Positions 44,501 to 54,769 of a stretch of 64,000 bases of DNA are shown one piece after another. The DNA comes from Prochilodus magdalenae (Eukaryota > Chordata > Actinopteri > Characiformes > Prochilodontidae). The notes below the pieces were generated by a model. The model did no database searches. It worked only from the letters and a program-made list of their open reading frames with translations, and had not been told where the DNA came from. The DNA is taken from contig JAMWET010006979.1 in NCBI GenBank assembly GCA_024036415.1, positions 407,501 through 471,500 on the forward strand. Reading direction: 5' to 3'. Numbering within the stretch: position 1 is the stretch's first letter; every line of letters starts with the position of its first letter. Both the position numbers and the translations under genes were made by a program.

Positions 44501-44709
44501 CCAGCAAATCTAGCTCTAAAGAACATTGTGTCTGTAGGAGGTGATTTTGTAGGTACCCAACAGATAAAGCATTGATTAAAGTCTTCATTTTAGCCAAGGT
44601 GCCAACTTTCATGTCTCTTCATGTTTTTCAGGCTACAGAGTTTGTCAAGAGGAACATTGTCCTGTCCAGTGGCTTTGTTGGCGGTTTCTTGTTGGGTGTT
44701 GCCTCTTGA
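35574..44709 (+). CDS. fundc1: FUN14 domain-containing protein 1, complete
   Basis: Outer mitochondrial membrane mitophagy receptor that binds LC3/GABARAP. Five exons (35574-35595, 39202-39367, 40967-41042, 41326-41454, 44632-44709) join to 471 nt and 156 aa; the human protein has 155. The N-terminus holds the LIR core YEVV (Tyr19-Val22) before DLTEYA. The FUN14 domain follows, with [41 protein letters not shown] (membrane segments about 49-69 and 75-90), the basic/acidic helix [15 protein letters not shown] and a C-terminal membrane segment ending [12 protein letters not shown]. Ser14 matches the human CK2 site (Ser13) and Tyr19 the SRC site (Tyr18), but the ULK1 site Ser17 is Ala18 here. 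It is FUNDC1 rather than FUNDC2 by its N-terminus. Confidence 0.95.
36166..36703 (+). mobile_element. Internally deleted Tc1-type element
   Basis: Ends CAGGGGTTGGACA and TGTCCAACCCCTG flanked by TA (164-165 and 704-705 of this block). 538 bp, against about 1.5 kb expected. It keeps the N-terminal transposase HTH frame (36351 onward: [19 protein letters not shown], then [14 protein letters not shown]) and a second HTH, but the DDE domain is gone, with a jump from HLNSPYTI straight to the right end. Non-autonomous. Confidence 0.9.
37040..37620 (-). repeat. Possible retroelement 3' remnant
   Basis: A 119-codon minus frame (37616-37257) and a run of TATTGCACAGTTA-like words resemble the 3' ends of some fish non-LTR elements. 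No domain is recognisable. Confidence 0.3.
37966..38650 (-). pseudogene. Frameshifted Tc1/mariner transposase remnant
   Basis: Three minus frames together match successive transposase parts. [20 protein letters not shown] (about 38530) matches the linker before the catalytic core. [13 protein letters not shown] (38334) and FQQHNVRPQ (about 38250) match the QDNARPH region. [14 protein letters not shown] (38190) matches [14 protein letters not shown], and [14 protein letters not shown] matches the C-terminus. Catalytic residues are lost. Ends not located. Confidence 0.6.
39202..39367 (+). CDS. fundc1: fundc1 exon 2 (LIR motif)
   Basis: Encodes residues 8-62. The acceptor TTTAAG is set by phase, because the nearby GGCCAG would break the frame. 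It carries YEVVDLTEY and [10 protein letters not shown]. Donor GTACGT. Confidence 0.92.
39460..40801 (-). pseudogene. Tc1-type transposon with frameshifted transposase
   Basis: The ends CAACGCGTTCCAAATTATTA and its complement TAATAATTTGGAACGTGGTG are flanked by TA (39458-39459, 40802-40803). Length 1342 bp. Transposase pieces on the minus strand: N-terminal linker (40650-40303), centre (40352-40149, [20 protein letters not shown]) and the C-terminal catalytic part (40156-39902, [11 protein letters not shown] and [12 protein letters not shown]). D and E of the last part remain, but the frame shifts at least twice. It sits in fundc1 intron 2. Confidence 0.9.
40967..41042 (+). CDS. fundc1: fundc1 exon 3
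   Basis: Encodes [18 protein letters not shown] and GGGFLLLQ. Acceptor CCTCAG, donor GTACAA. Confidence 0.94.
41326..41454 (+). CDS. fundc1: fundc1 exon 4
   Basis: Encodes 43 residues from [19 protein letters not shown] to NTFIEE. Acceptor TACAG, donor GTAAGG. Confidence 0.95.
41672..41695. repeat. Short (TA)n tract
   Basis: About 12 TA units. Confidence 0.85.
43315..43385. repeat. Fish LINE 3'-end-like fragment
   Basis: CTATAGCGCCTTTCACAAAC followed by CAAGGGCGCTTTACA is a motif seen at many teleost retroelement 3' ends. Assigned from memory only. Confidence 0.45.
43905..44280. repeat. Interspersed repeat, copy 2 (with 23500-24010)
   Basis: Collinear with 23500-24010 in the same orientation, including GATGCTAACATGCTAAC and TTTTAAGGTGGAACGGGAAC. 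Confidence 0.6.
44632..44709 (+). CDS. fundc1: fundc1 exon 5 (stop codon)
   Basis: Encodes [19 protein letters not shown] and the terminal LLGVAS, then TGA. Acceptor TTTCAG. Confidence 0.95.
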   Translation, partial: ATEFVKRNIVLSSGFVGGFLLGVAS

Positions 44710-45761
44710 GCCAAATTGCTACAAGCCTGTTACAGGCCTGCAAAACAGATGTACACTAATGCTGTGAGAATGTGTCTCCTGTGAACTTCTAGAAGCTCTG
44801 CTGTACTCTCATTTTGCCAATTGATTCATGAGCCTGCAAGGTTATCAGCCTTGCATACTTGAATTGCAGGAGGTGTTTATATTATATGCTGAAGTGGACT
44901 GGGGGGGTATCTTTTACTACAGCTCAGTTTTTATTCATCATGCTGACAAACATGGACACAATTTTTAATGTTGTGATGTGCATCTATACTTTATCATATA
45001 TTTACATACATCTTAAAAGAGCTGGGAATATAAATGTCAATGTAAATTTTGGAGTGATTACATAAATGTAATCAGTAAACGTAACTTCTAAGTTTTTCCT
45101 TATTTTATGGTGCAGTTGTGTATTATTACTACAAGAAAATGTTTTACTGCCTAATGTTTTATGTATTATTTGTTAGGTCAAATGCCACCTTTTTCTACAA
45201 ACATCTCTATGTACTGTATAGTGATTACATTTATATGGGAACTTAATACATAAATAGTAAATAATGTCTGGTCTATTATGTATATTTAGTTCCTCTTTTG
45301 CATCTTGAAATTATGAGTTATTCTGATTAATCATCAAGTATTATAGCATATTCATATTTATAGCATATTTAGCATATTTATGCTAATCACTTATTAATGG
45401 TTGTTAATTGCAGGATTGATTTTGAAGATGCTATATGCAGTTAGGAAATTTAAGACTAGAAAAATTGTGAAATGTTAAAAAGAATATCTTAAACATGTGA
45501 TGCAACCATGCCTAAATATAGGAGTATAATATATAAGGAGCATCCAGGAAGATCCAAGTCTTAGGATAGTAGGGTGTAAGTATGGGTTAAGGCTAAGTGC
45601 ATTAGCAAAATGCATCAGAAAAAACCTGTTTGAGAATAATGGAATTAAATTCATGCAGTTTTCATAAAATGCAGAATTGTTTACACCTTTGTGCTCTTAG
45701 TCAGATCTTCAGGGATCACTAGGATTTTTCACCTGTTATGAAAAATCTGAAGAAATCTCGT

Positions 45762-45767
45762 AATAAA
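45762..45767 (+). terminator. fundc1: Candidate polyadenylation signal for fundc1
   Basis: First AATAAA hexamer noticed downstream of the stop, which would give a 3' UTR of about 1.07 kb. Assigned only by position. Confidence 0.35.
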
Positions 45768-46841
45768 AAAGGCCAAAAACTTATCTGAACTTAACTTTCG
45801 TTCTCTCAGAAGAAACTTCCCCAAGAACTGACATATTTCTGTGATGTAGGCTTGAGAAAACTCCAGGCACTCTCACACTTGCCAGGGCATTTCTATAATT
45901 CCATGAAAATAGCATTTTTCAAAGTAGCATTCTGTACGTTCTGTAAATAGGGTGTTTTTTTGAGAGGGATGATAAAACATTGATTGTAATCAAAGAATGC
46001 TTAAGTGTCTTATGTGTGCACAACTCTATTATTAAAAAGGAAATTTTTCACAGTGGTCAAGATTGGAACCAGACATCTAAAGGAGTTAATGCCTTTAAAA
46101 CAGGAGTTCCTAAATCCCAGTCCTGGTGACACTATGGGCTTTTTTGTGTTTTGTCTCATTGAGCACACCATATTCGAATCATAAAGGGTCAGCAGGACAG
46201 GAATTGGAAAACCCTGTACTTAAAGCTATCTCACAAAAGGAAATTACACCAGTGATTTGCCTAGCACATCCTGGCTTTTTCTCCAACAGACTTCATTTCA
46301 CTTAGCAACTAATGACCAGGCCCCTCCTGAGCTGAAAGGGCAGAGTTAATACAGAAAAAGACTGAAAAGTGTAGGACAGGGGAGGTACTCCAGAGTCAGG
46401 GTTGGAGTCACTGGTGTAGTATCTTTGGAAACCTGTGTATTATATAAAAAGCTAACAAATGTGCTCCCATGTCCCTGAGTAGGACTGGCCAATAAAAGTC
46501 AATACCATGATATAACAAAGTATCAGCTGATACTTAAGTTTGATACATAAAATGAATACTTACAATACAAAGCAATGTAGATTCTTTGCTTTTCAATTTT
46601 AAAGAAGACTCATTATGTACATTTTCGGTGTTCATCATTATATTTATGGAGTATATCCGAATTAACTGCTTTAATTTTCCCAAAACACAGTCTACAGAAA
46701 TCTATATTCATCCTCTGTCTGAGACACTCTCTGAATCGCCCCACCTTCTGTTGCTTTTTGGCCTAAAATGTATTTGTTAAAAAGCCATTTATATATACTA
46801 ATTTCCTCTTAGGCAGTGTGGGAAAGAAATGAAGATGCATG

Positions 46842-46846
<5 letters not shown>

Positions 46847-46909
<63 letters not shown>
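46847..46909. repeat. (AT)n microsatellite
   Basis: About 31 uninterrupted units. Confidence 0.95.
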
Positions 46910-46913
<4 letters not shown>

Positions 46914-47731
46914 GTATAACAAACATCATAAAAAATAACATGTAGTTTCAAAATTTATACTTTATAAGAGAAGGCAATCATGTATTTACCTTTCAACATG
47001 AGTAAATGTAAAACAATTTAATTCATCATGATTTTTTTCCATTTAAAGGACAGTTACCATTATGCAATCATTAAAAAAATTGGCTACAAAAAGTGTTTAT
47101 AAACTGTGATACTTGATACTTGTGATACTTATGAGGGGATGTACTGTTCATCCAGTGTACCCGAACATTTGCTTCAGCCCCTTTCTTTCTTGCCGTTTTG
47201 CTGTAACACTGTGGAAGATGCGGAAGTGTTAAAAATCTTGCCTAAATATTTTAAAAATATTTCTTCTTAAACCTTATACCTTTTGAAAATCATCCGTTAC
47301 TCGCTCAGTTATTCACAATAACATATTTTAACCAGCCGTGTGTCCAATGTTTGCATGCCACTGTAAGTCTCTATGAGATGAGATATGGCTGAATATTTAT
47401 ACTTTATATTTAAAAACAGACCATTTCAAATAAATTGGCATTTTACATATGTGTCCATATATGAAAAATATACGCCGGATATCTGGGAAATCCGTACATG
47501 CTACTATGTAAAATCAGTGGAATTCCCCTTTAGGTACATATTTATTAGGATATGACCAGATGGTGCTTTAAAAGCCTGAATAGGAACAGCTGAACGTTTG
47601 TGAATTATGCTCACAATATCAATAAACTTCATAACTTCATTAAGGAGTATGAACATTCATTAAAGCCCCAAGCAATAACTGCCAAACAACTTGAAGCTCT
47701 TCTTCCTCAGGGCAAATCCTCAGGCTCTAAT

Positions 47732-47945
47732 TCACAGACATACTGACCCACACTCCCCTGTGTATCATTTATTCATCACTTGTTCTTCCCATAGATTCCC
47801 TTTCATTTTTGGCCACACACAAACCCTATTGTTTCCTTTCACCTACAGCCACCAAACTGCAGGCTATCGCTCATGGTAGATCCGCAGACATACTGACTTG
47901 CTACTCTTCTATGTGTCGTTTATTCATCCCTCATTCCTCCCATCA
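47732..47945. repeat. Imperfect direct duplication
   Basis: CAGACATACTGACCCACACT ... TGTGTATCATTTATTCATC (from 47736) recurs as CAGACATACTGACTTGCTAC ... TGTGTCGTTTATTCATC (from 47885), spacing about 149 bp. Confidence 0.6.
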
Positions 47946-48487
47946 CACAGCCACACGAGCTTAGCAGGAAGTGAGAACCAAGCTGCTCTATGTTTTTGAT
48001 AAGGAAACGTATGCTATGAAAATACTTCACCTAGAGGTTTAATGTACAGAGCTGTTTAACACATTAAACAAATATTCACATTAAATATGCACATTAAAAA
48101 ATAATTCGTTATTACGAGACCATATGTCGGTTTTATGAGTAAATATGTTGTAAGAACGACATAGCGATGACGTAATTACAAAAAATAAGAAGTCTTTATG
48201 AGAGAACATGCCGTAACACTACATATGTCCTAAATAGGTCAAAGGTCTATGTCCTGTGAAACGCGGTGAAGCCGTAACGCTGCTGGCTGCTGAACAGGCT
48301 AGTATGTGTGTCTGACTCGGTGGTTCAGTGTGTTACTGTGATCTAACCAGACATGTATAAAGTACTTGTATAAAGTGCTCTACCAAAAAAGTGACATGAG
48401 TAGAAGTAGAAGTGTTCTTTAAGCACCATACTTAAGTGGAAGTACTAAAGTATTCAACAATTTTTGTACTTGCAAGTTGTTTATTCT

Positions 48488-50495
48488 AAACTTCAAGGAT
48501 TCAAGGATTCAAGGAGACTTTATTGTCATTCGCATCACATGTGGTACATGGGGTGGAACGAAATTGTGGTACCCAAGGACCCAGTTTTACCCAGACAGCA
48601 GTATTTAAATAAATAAAATAAACATAAATATATAAAAATATATGTAAAAATGAAAATAAAAATAAGCAGGAATAGAGAAGGTAGCAGCAGAGTGTAATAA
48701 AGTGACTAGTGTTGCTAAAGTGTCTGTGCAGTGGTTCCACTAAGTGGCGTTTAAAAGTCTTACAGCTTCCGGAATGAAGCTGTTCCTCAGTCTGTTCGTT
48801 CTACACTTAATGCTCCGCAGCCTCCTGCCTGAGGGGAGCGGGACAAAAAGTGAGTGTGCTGGGTGAGTGGGGTCCTTCATGATGCAGGTGGCCCTCTTCC
48901 TGCATCTGGAGGTGTAGATGTCCGTGGTGGTGGGGAGGCTGACTCCGACAGACCTCTGTGCAGCCTTCACCACCCTCTGCAGAGCTTTCCTGTCTGCAGC
49001 AGAGCAGCTTCCGTGCCACACGTTGATGCTGGAGCATAGAACGCTCTCCACCACACATCTGTAGAAGGAGGTGAGGACCGAGCTCCCGAGCCCAGCTCGC
49101 CTCAACCGCCTGAGGAAGTAGAGCCGCTGGTGTGCCTTCCTGACCAGGCTGGAAGTGTTGTTGCTCCAGGTGAGGTTGTTGCTCAGGTGAACACCCAAGT
49201 ACCTGTAGCTGGAGACCACTTCCACCGCAGACCCTCCGACATGCAGGGGGAGGTGGGCATGTCTGCCCCTTCTGAAGTCCACAATCATCTCCTTCGTCTT
49301 CTTTATGTTGATGCAGAGGTTGTTCTTTCTGCACCAACCCTCCAGGTGTTCTACCTCCTGCCTGTAGCCGGACTCGTCACTGTTTGTGATGCATCCGACC
49401 ACTGCCGTGTCATCCGCAAACTTCACAATATGACAGCCTGGGTGGATGGGTGAGCAGTCATATGTGAGCAGCGTGAACAAGAGGGGGCTCAACACACAGC
49501 CCTGAGGGGAGCCAGTGCTGAGGATTGTGGTGGAGGAGGAGAGGTTGTGGATCCTCACAGACTGCGGCCTGTTGGTCAGGAAGTCCAGGACCCAGTTGCA
49601 AAGAGAAGAGCGCAGACCAAGTGAGGACAGCTTATCTGTCAGTGTCTGGGGTATCATGGTGTTGAAGGCAGAAGTGAAGTCCACAAAGAGCATACGGACA
49701 TAAGAGTCCTTCTGCTCCAGGTGGGTGAGGGCAGTGTGGACCACAGAGGAAATGGCATCATCTGTGGATCGGTTCCTCCTGTAGGCGTACTGGTGTGGGT
49801 CCACAGTGACGTCGATGGTGGCTTTGATGTGGGTCATAACCAGTCTTTCAAAGCATTTAGTGACTATCGGCGTGAGAGCTATCGGCCGGTAGTCATTCAG
49901 ACCTGTCACTGTGGAGCTCTTGGGGACCGGGATGATGGTGGCGGTCTTCAGGCAGGTGGGAACAGCTGCCTGGGTGAGGGAGACATTGAAAATGTCTGCC
50001 AGGACCTCGGAGATCTGATCAGCGCACTCCCGTAGTACTCGTCCGGGTATGTTATCCGGACCAGCACTTTTCCGGGGGTTGATCCTCCTGAGGGTCCTCC
50101 TTACCTCTGCTGGTGTCACACTGAGGGGTACTTCTCCAGGTGTAGGGGTGAGTCTTATGCTGGGCGGGGTGTCAGGGTCCTCAAAGCGGGCATAGAATTT
50201 GTTGAGAGCCTCGGGCAGGGAGGGGTCTTTGGAACATTGTGCATCTCTGGTTTTATAGTCTGTGATGCACTTAATTCCCCTCCACATGCTCCTAGGATCC
50301 TGGGAGGAGAAGTGTCCCTGGATTTTCAGAGCATATGCAGCTTTGGCCCTCTTAACACCTGCGGTCAGCTCTCTTCTAGCCCTCCTGAGTTCCTGTGCGT
50401 CGCCAGACCTGAAGGCAGCATCCCTGGCTTTCAGTAGAGAACGCACCTCTCCATTCAGCCAGGGTTTCTGGTTCGGGTAGCAGGTCACAGACTAC
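48488..50495 (-). mobile_element. 5'-truncated L2-clade LINE inserted in the hAT element
   Basis: A minus-strand retrotransposon. Its 3' end is at the left, with a tail of (TTCAAGGA)n units (48493-48516) after a short UTR containing ACTTTATTGTCATT, the usual fish L2 ending. The 5' end is cut within ORF2 at about 50490, where hAT sequence resumes (CTTAAGTACTGAAAG). Boundaries are accurate to about 10 bp. Confidence 0.88.
48740..50488 (-). CDS. L2-type reverse transcriptase ORF2, N-terminally truncated
   Basis: A 582-codon open frame without internal stops. The first codon is GTG and is internal, not a real start. The connector starts [18 protein letters not shown] motifs follow in order: [13 protein letters not shown] (about 140-152), [19 protein letters not shown] (199-217), [13 protein letters not shown] (266-278), [20 protein letters not shown] (324-343), the catalytic FADD (357-360), then INIKKTKEM and YLGVHL. 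The C-terminus ([19 protein letters not shown]) is complete. The endonuclease is missing. An intact RT frame implies a recent insertion. Confidence 0.92.
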   Translation of the reverse strand: MTCYPNQKPWLNGEVRSLLKARDAAFRSGDAQELRRARRELTAGVKRAKAAYALKIQGHFSSQDPRSMWRGIKCITDYKTRDAQCSKDPSLPEALNKFYARFEDPDTPPSIRLTPTPGEVPLSVTPAEVRRTLRRINPRKSAGPDNIPGRVLRECADQISEVLADIFNVSLTQAAVPTCLKTATIIPVPKSSTVTGLNDYRPIALTPIVTKCFERLVMTHIKATIDVTVDPHQYAYRRNRSTDDAISSVVHTALTHLEQKDSYVRMLFVDFTSAFNTMIPQTLTDKLSSLGLRSSLCNWVLDFLTNRPQSVRIHNLSSSTTILSTGSPQGCVLSPLLFTLLTYDCSPIHPGCHIVKFADDTAVVGCITNSDESGYRQEVEHLEGWCRKNNLCINIKKTKEMIVDFRRGRHAHLPLHVGGSAVEVVSSYRYLGVHLSNNLTWSNNTSSLVRKAHQRLYFLRRLRRAGLGSSVLTSFYRCVVESVLCSSINVWHGSCSAADRKALQRVVKAAQRSVGVSLPTTTDIYTSRCRKRATCIMKDPTHPAHSLFVPLPSGRRLRSIKCRTNRLRNSFIPEAVRLLNAT

Positions 50496-50738
50496 TTAAG
50501 TACTGAAAGTAAAAGTATTGTGTTATGTAGTTATTTCAGAAAGCACTCAAAAGTTTGAATGTCATTGTTTATATTATTTCAAATGCTTAAGGACTGTCAC
50601 AATAACTTTGGCTGCACTACAATGACAGGAATGTACAAGACAGAGTACAGGTACATGGAGTCATCAGCTAACTCTCTAAACAGAACTGACAGCAACATGT
50701 CACATACAAGTGGTTTGTATGTAAAAGCAAGTGAGGAG

Positions 50739-51112
50739 AGCACCTTAAAACACTGAGCTTAACCCACCTTCCCCTTTAAATCATCCCTCCTTTTTCTTCC
50801 TTGTTTGTGCTTTTTTTCTCCATACTTACTCCCTTCTTAAAATAGTGTGCATAAAGCAGTCATTTTTTTGGACATTAGATATTTTCTTTTCATTCTCGAC
50901 TTGTTAGGACAACTAAAATATCTCAAAGGCATTAGGCTACATTCAGGTATTACTTATGTAAAAATAAATGTGACTAAAGCACCTTAAAACACTGAGCTTA
51001 ACACACTGTAACAAAAACAGATCTCCCTTCCCCTTTAAAGCATCCCTCCCTTCTCTTCCCTGCTTGTGCCCTTCCTAAAATGGTATGCATAAAGCCTTCA
51101 TTTTTAGGAAGT
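50739..51112. repeat. Direct duplication inside the hAT element
   Basis: CACCTTAAAACACTGAGCTT, CTTCCCCTTTAAA.CATCCCTCC and GCATAAAG occur first at 50739-50860 and again at 50980-51105, spaced about 240 bp. Confidence 0.75.
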
Positions 51113-51388
51113 TTGAAATCTTCTATTTATCCTCAAACGTAGTTGGTTTTCAAAATTGACTGCATTCAGTCTCGCTCTTTTAGGGCTAAAGACTAATCCT
51201 GCGACACTAAAAAGCCTCTCGCAGGCTGCTGATGCTGGAAGGGGTGTGTTTAGCCTAACAGACAACTTGCACACAGCTGGAAAAGACTTGAGCAGGTCCA
51301 TGTTACCTGCTGAACAGGACAAGTACGCATCTAGCTGTTTGGAGCTGTCTTGTACCTTAGAACCCTGCAAGTGAGAAGTCATCTTCAT
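51104..51388 (-). pseudogene. hAT transposase C-terminal dimerisation fragment
   Basis: 95 codons with NTPLPASAACERLFSVAGLV and FSPKRARL, the hallmark of the hAT C-terminal dimerisation region, then LRLRINRRF. The catalytic domain that should precede it is deleted. Confidence 0.88.
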
Positions 51389-51404
51389 CAGATGAGCTGG
51401 ACCG

Positions 51405-51692
51405 CTAGTTAGCGATTACTGATAGCTGAAGCTGGTAGGCCATTTGTGTATTATATTTGTAACTTACCATGACATGGTTCTTCAAGGTCGAAGGTGAATT
51501 TTTGAAGGCCATGATTTCACAATCTTTGAGGAGTCGGCACTTCATTCTATAAGAATTGTCTTTCACCCCGACAGATGAAAACATGGACTCTAAATAGGGC
51601 CAGGGACGGTCTCCTTCCTCACCTTCCTCACCCTCCTCACTACCACGATCACTGGAAGTTGAAGGTGGTGCTTCTTCTGGTGGTTCTTCCAT
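51405..51692 (-). pseudogene. hAT transposase N-terminal (BED-like) fragment
   Basis: An acidic start (MEEPPEEAPPSTSSDRGSEE), then YRMKCRLLKDCEIMAFKNSP and LKNHV, resembling the BED zinc finger of fish hAT transposases, with the Cys/His pattern degraded. It lies directly upstream of the C-terminal piece, so the middle has been deleted. Confidence 0.75.
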
Positions 51693-52058
51693 CTCAAAAT
51701 AAACTACACAACTCTAGCGTTAGTGTTCTCAACGCAGCGGCAGTGTGCGCGGCCACAGCTTGAACGCTTGTTCTGCTTAATGTTGAGGCAGCTTCATCAA
51801 ACCCGGTGACAGTGCCATCTACAGCTCTGGCGGTGATAATGTGGGTTTGAAATGATTCGTACCCATTTTTATAATTGTAACGATGCAGCACATAAAAATG
51901 TAACGGAGTAAAAGTATTAAACTCATCCAAAATATGTAGTGAAGTAAAAGTGGAAGTAGGAGAAATAATACTCCAGTAGAGTACAGATACAGCATTTCAG
52001 TACTTAAGTACAGTAGTGAAGTAGTTCTACTTCGTTACTACACATCTCTGGATCTAAC

Positions 52059-54763
52059 GATGCTGTGTGTTCGGATTAAACTACACCGGGATATTCAGAC
52101 CAGCTCACACCAGAAGCGGTAATCATAGCGTGACGCGGCACACAAGGCTTTAGGACGGGAAGCGAAACAGCAGGGCAGACCGGCATCTAGCGTGATCCAC
52201 TGGTCAGCGCGGTGACACGGACTGGACAGTACGGCGCACATCAGCTGACTCAGCGGGTCCCGCAGTGCGGACCGCCACGACTGACCTAAAGTAGGGTAAA
52301 TACACCAGTGACTGGTTTAGTTACAGCCATCCACAGAATTACTGTTCCTGCATGATAATCAGTCAGCATAAACACGGAGCTCTCCTTATACTACAGTTAT
52401 TCTATGGACACTAAAAAATGAATTCGAGTTCAGTAGCTAAACTAATTACATGTAAAAATTTAACCTGTTTCAGATTCTTCCTTACTGAGAAAAATACAGC
52501 TAAACCTTAAACCTGAAAAGCAGCCTAGTCAAATTACACTGTCTTAGAGTACTTAATGTTGTCCAAGAAGAGTCAATTATTTCTTATATATTACTGATCA
52601 AATACATAATTTGAATTTAACAGGTCCGTGCTCGTAGGAAACGTAATCTCTCTTGATTTTGTACTACTGAAAATACATGATGCATTCATAAAAGTACAGT
52701 ACCACTCCATTACAGTTACAATATTCATCTAAAACTTTCACAAAATGCGATCATTAATGCTATATGGCCAAGTATGTGAACGTGTGTATGTAAGTATATG
52801 ACCGTTACGCTGTTTGCTGCTTGCCACACATGCCACTGCGGGAAAGACTTACCACAGGACAAGAATCTGGGAGATTTATCTTTTCCTGTTCATGGCAACA
52901 ATGCGCCACCGTACTTACTAGTACCACCGAGACCGCCTCACTTTCATGTAGCACAGTGATGTCAGTTTGATGCAGTTTTTTGCCATTGAAAATGCATCTT
53001 AGACCCGAATTTCCAAATATGGCATAACACGGCCTGCAGAATGACGCGGCCTCCCGCCATGTTGCACTGACACGACAAATCCACGGTGCGACTGCGTCTG
53101 CATTTGGGAGACTGTCACTAACTTTGATTTTGAACATATTTCCAAATCGCCCCTACACACTGGCATCAAATCCAAGCCGGTCCAAGCTACTGTTGATCTG
53201 GTGCTGGTTTTCCAGGTCAACCAGCATGATCATGCACAAAACCTGCTGGTGAAGCTGGTGGACCAGAATGACCGCTGCAGGTTTATATTGGCCAGTATGG
53301 CCTTTGCTGGGTTAGTGTGTTCATTTGATCTTAAGAGGCTGCCAGGTGTATTTAATATACTAATTATTGATGTTCCACGCGGACTGTGGAAACTCATTAT
53401 CTTTAAATACAGATTCAGACTAAACGCGCCAGTGAATCATGCACCACCTGTCAGTTGTGCTGCAGGAGCTAGCTCTCAGTGTTCGCATAACCGCTGGACA
53501 CTGCACTTTCCCAACAGCAGTAGAACTGGCTCGAGGTGGATGATCTGCTCCACGAATAAAAATCAGATGAAGTTTCAGTAACAGTTAGACTCGAGCCCTA
53601 CAAACAGGAGAAACTAACTTCGGTAATAGCTAATTATCTTGTCCTGCGTGTTCATAAACATTTTAGGTTTAGATTCTGTTTTTGTGCTTTTGTTGTTTTG
53701 GTCTACTTCAAAATAATGGATGTTAGCAAAATAAAAAGAAAGGTCACTGAAGGGTTGAGTTGAGTTGTGATTACAGTCTGTGTTCTGCATTTGCCGATAA
53801 AGAAAAAAACGCTTCTCAAGTTCTGATGTGCTCTGCGTCTGTTTATTTCCATCAACTATAGTTTTAACTAAATCATTTTGTAAGCCTCAGTCTTACTGAA
53901 CTAGTTACAAGCACTTGGTCTTGTCTGACTTGTCAGCATTAGTTGTATTTTGGTGGTGACCAGCATCAATAATTAGTAAAGACTAACTTGTGCTTGTTAC
54001 CAGCAAATGTTGGTGACCAGAACAAATCTGCAAAAACCAGCATGTGCTGCTCACCACCATCACCGGTAAAACCGGCATGCACTGCATATAAATACATGTT
54101 TAAAGAGAATTCAGTCAAATCTTGGTAAGGATGGGTCTTTTGAAAAAGAAAAAGAAAAATCTGGCCCTACACCTTTGATTCAAAAGCACAGGTAGTGATT
54201 TTGCAAAAGGCTTCAATATATGGCAACTAATCAAATTACATTGGACTGAACATCACATCAGGAACATGTGTGTGTTGGGTTGACTCTGAAAAGTTTGCTG
54301 GCTACGCAGGTACACTTAAGATGCATGATAAGCCTACACCACTAGATATTCAATGACCTACAATCTACAACGTGTCTAAAATATCAATACACATGAACTT
54401 TTAGCTGTTGTCACCAGCAGGAAAGAGACTGCAGAGTCTAGAAGCAGCAGACTGAACCCTCCCTGCTCTGCCCCCTGTGCACGCACCAACTCAGCAACTT
54501 GGGTCAGAGAATAATTTCAGTCCTGTCTTGTACACATTGAATTAAAACTACTTGATCTGTATACCACAAGAGGATTGGACACACTTCCTCATTTCAAAGG
54601 GAAAGAAAGGTAATACTACACTCTTAATGCCACAAGATGGCAGGGTTTAACAGCAGGGAAAACAGTTCAACGCTACATCATGATGCTGTATAGCAACAGC
54701 AAAGTGTTTAATGCAACCCTCAGGAAAGAACGCAGCACATTAGCATACTTGCCATTTCAAACT
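52059..54763. other. Intergenic region between the hAT element and the ddx3x 3' end
   Basis: No gene was recognised. Two clusters of degenerate CTGGT/ACCAG words (about 53196-53275, 53930-54085). Short open frames here have no domain. Confidence 0.6.
53930..54085. repeat. Degenerate ACCAGCA/TGCTGGT minisatellite-like cluster
   Basis: GGTGACCAGCAT, TTACCAGCAAATG, TTGGTGACCAGAAC, AAACCAGCATGTG and CGGTAAAACCGGCATG follow each other at 15-30 bp. A related inverted arrangement is at 53196-53275. Confidence 0.55.
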
Positions 54764-54769
54764 TTTATT
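54764..54769 (-). terminator. ddx3x: Candidate polyadenylation signal for ddx3x
   Basis: AATAAA on the minus strand about 2.9 kb after the stop. DDX3X mRNAs are known for long, conserved 3' UTRs of similar size. Other AATAAA words closer in could also be used. Confidence 0.5.

Larger units (their letters stand above)
41455..44631 (+). other. fundc1: fundc1 intron 4
   Basis: 3.2 kb with a short (TA)n (41672-41695), a LINE-tail-like fragment (43315-43385) and a repeat copy at 43905-44280. No coding signal. Confidence 0.65.
44710..48339. other. fundc1 3' UTR and intergenic sequence
   Basis: The first about 1 kb is probably fundc1 3' UTR. The rest is AT-rich intergenic DNA with a (TA)n tract (46847-46909) and an imperfect duplication (47732-47945). 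No gene was seen. Confidence 0.6.
48348..52050 (-). mobile_element. hAT transposon with internal deletion, carrying a nested L2 LINE
   Basis: Flanked by perfect 8-bp duplications GATCTAAC (48340-48347 and 52051-52058). Ends CAGACATGTATAAAG and, complemented, CAGAGATGTGTAGTAACG share CAGA.ATGT. Subterminal AAGTA/TACTT words are dense, as in this fish family. It contains two minus-strand transposase pieces (51692-51405 and 51388-51104) without the catalytic core, and a 2-kb LINE inserted near the left end. Confidence 0.9.

Noticed and set aside
48807..49453. Additional open frames on both strands over the LINE
   Set aside because: They are out-of-frame shadows of the reverse transcriptase.
53201..53581. 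126-codon plus-strand frame
   Set aside because: No recognisable domain, no splice partner and overlap with a degenerate repeat. Likely chance.
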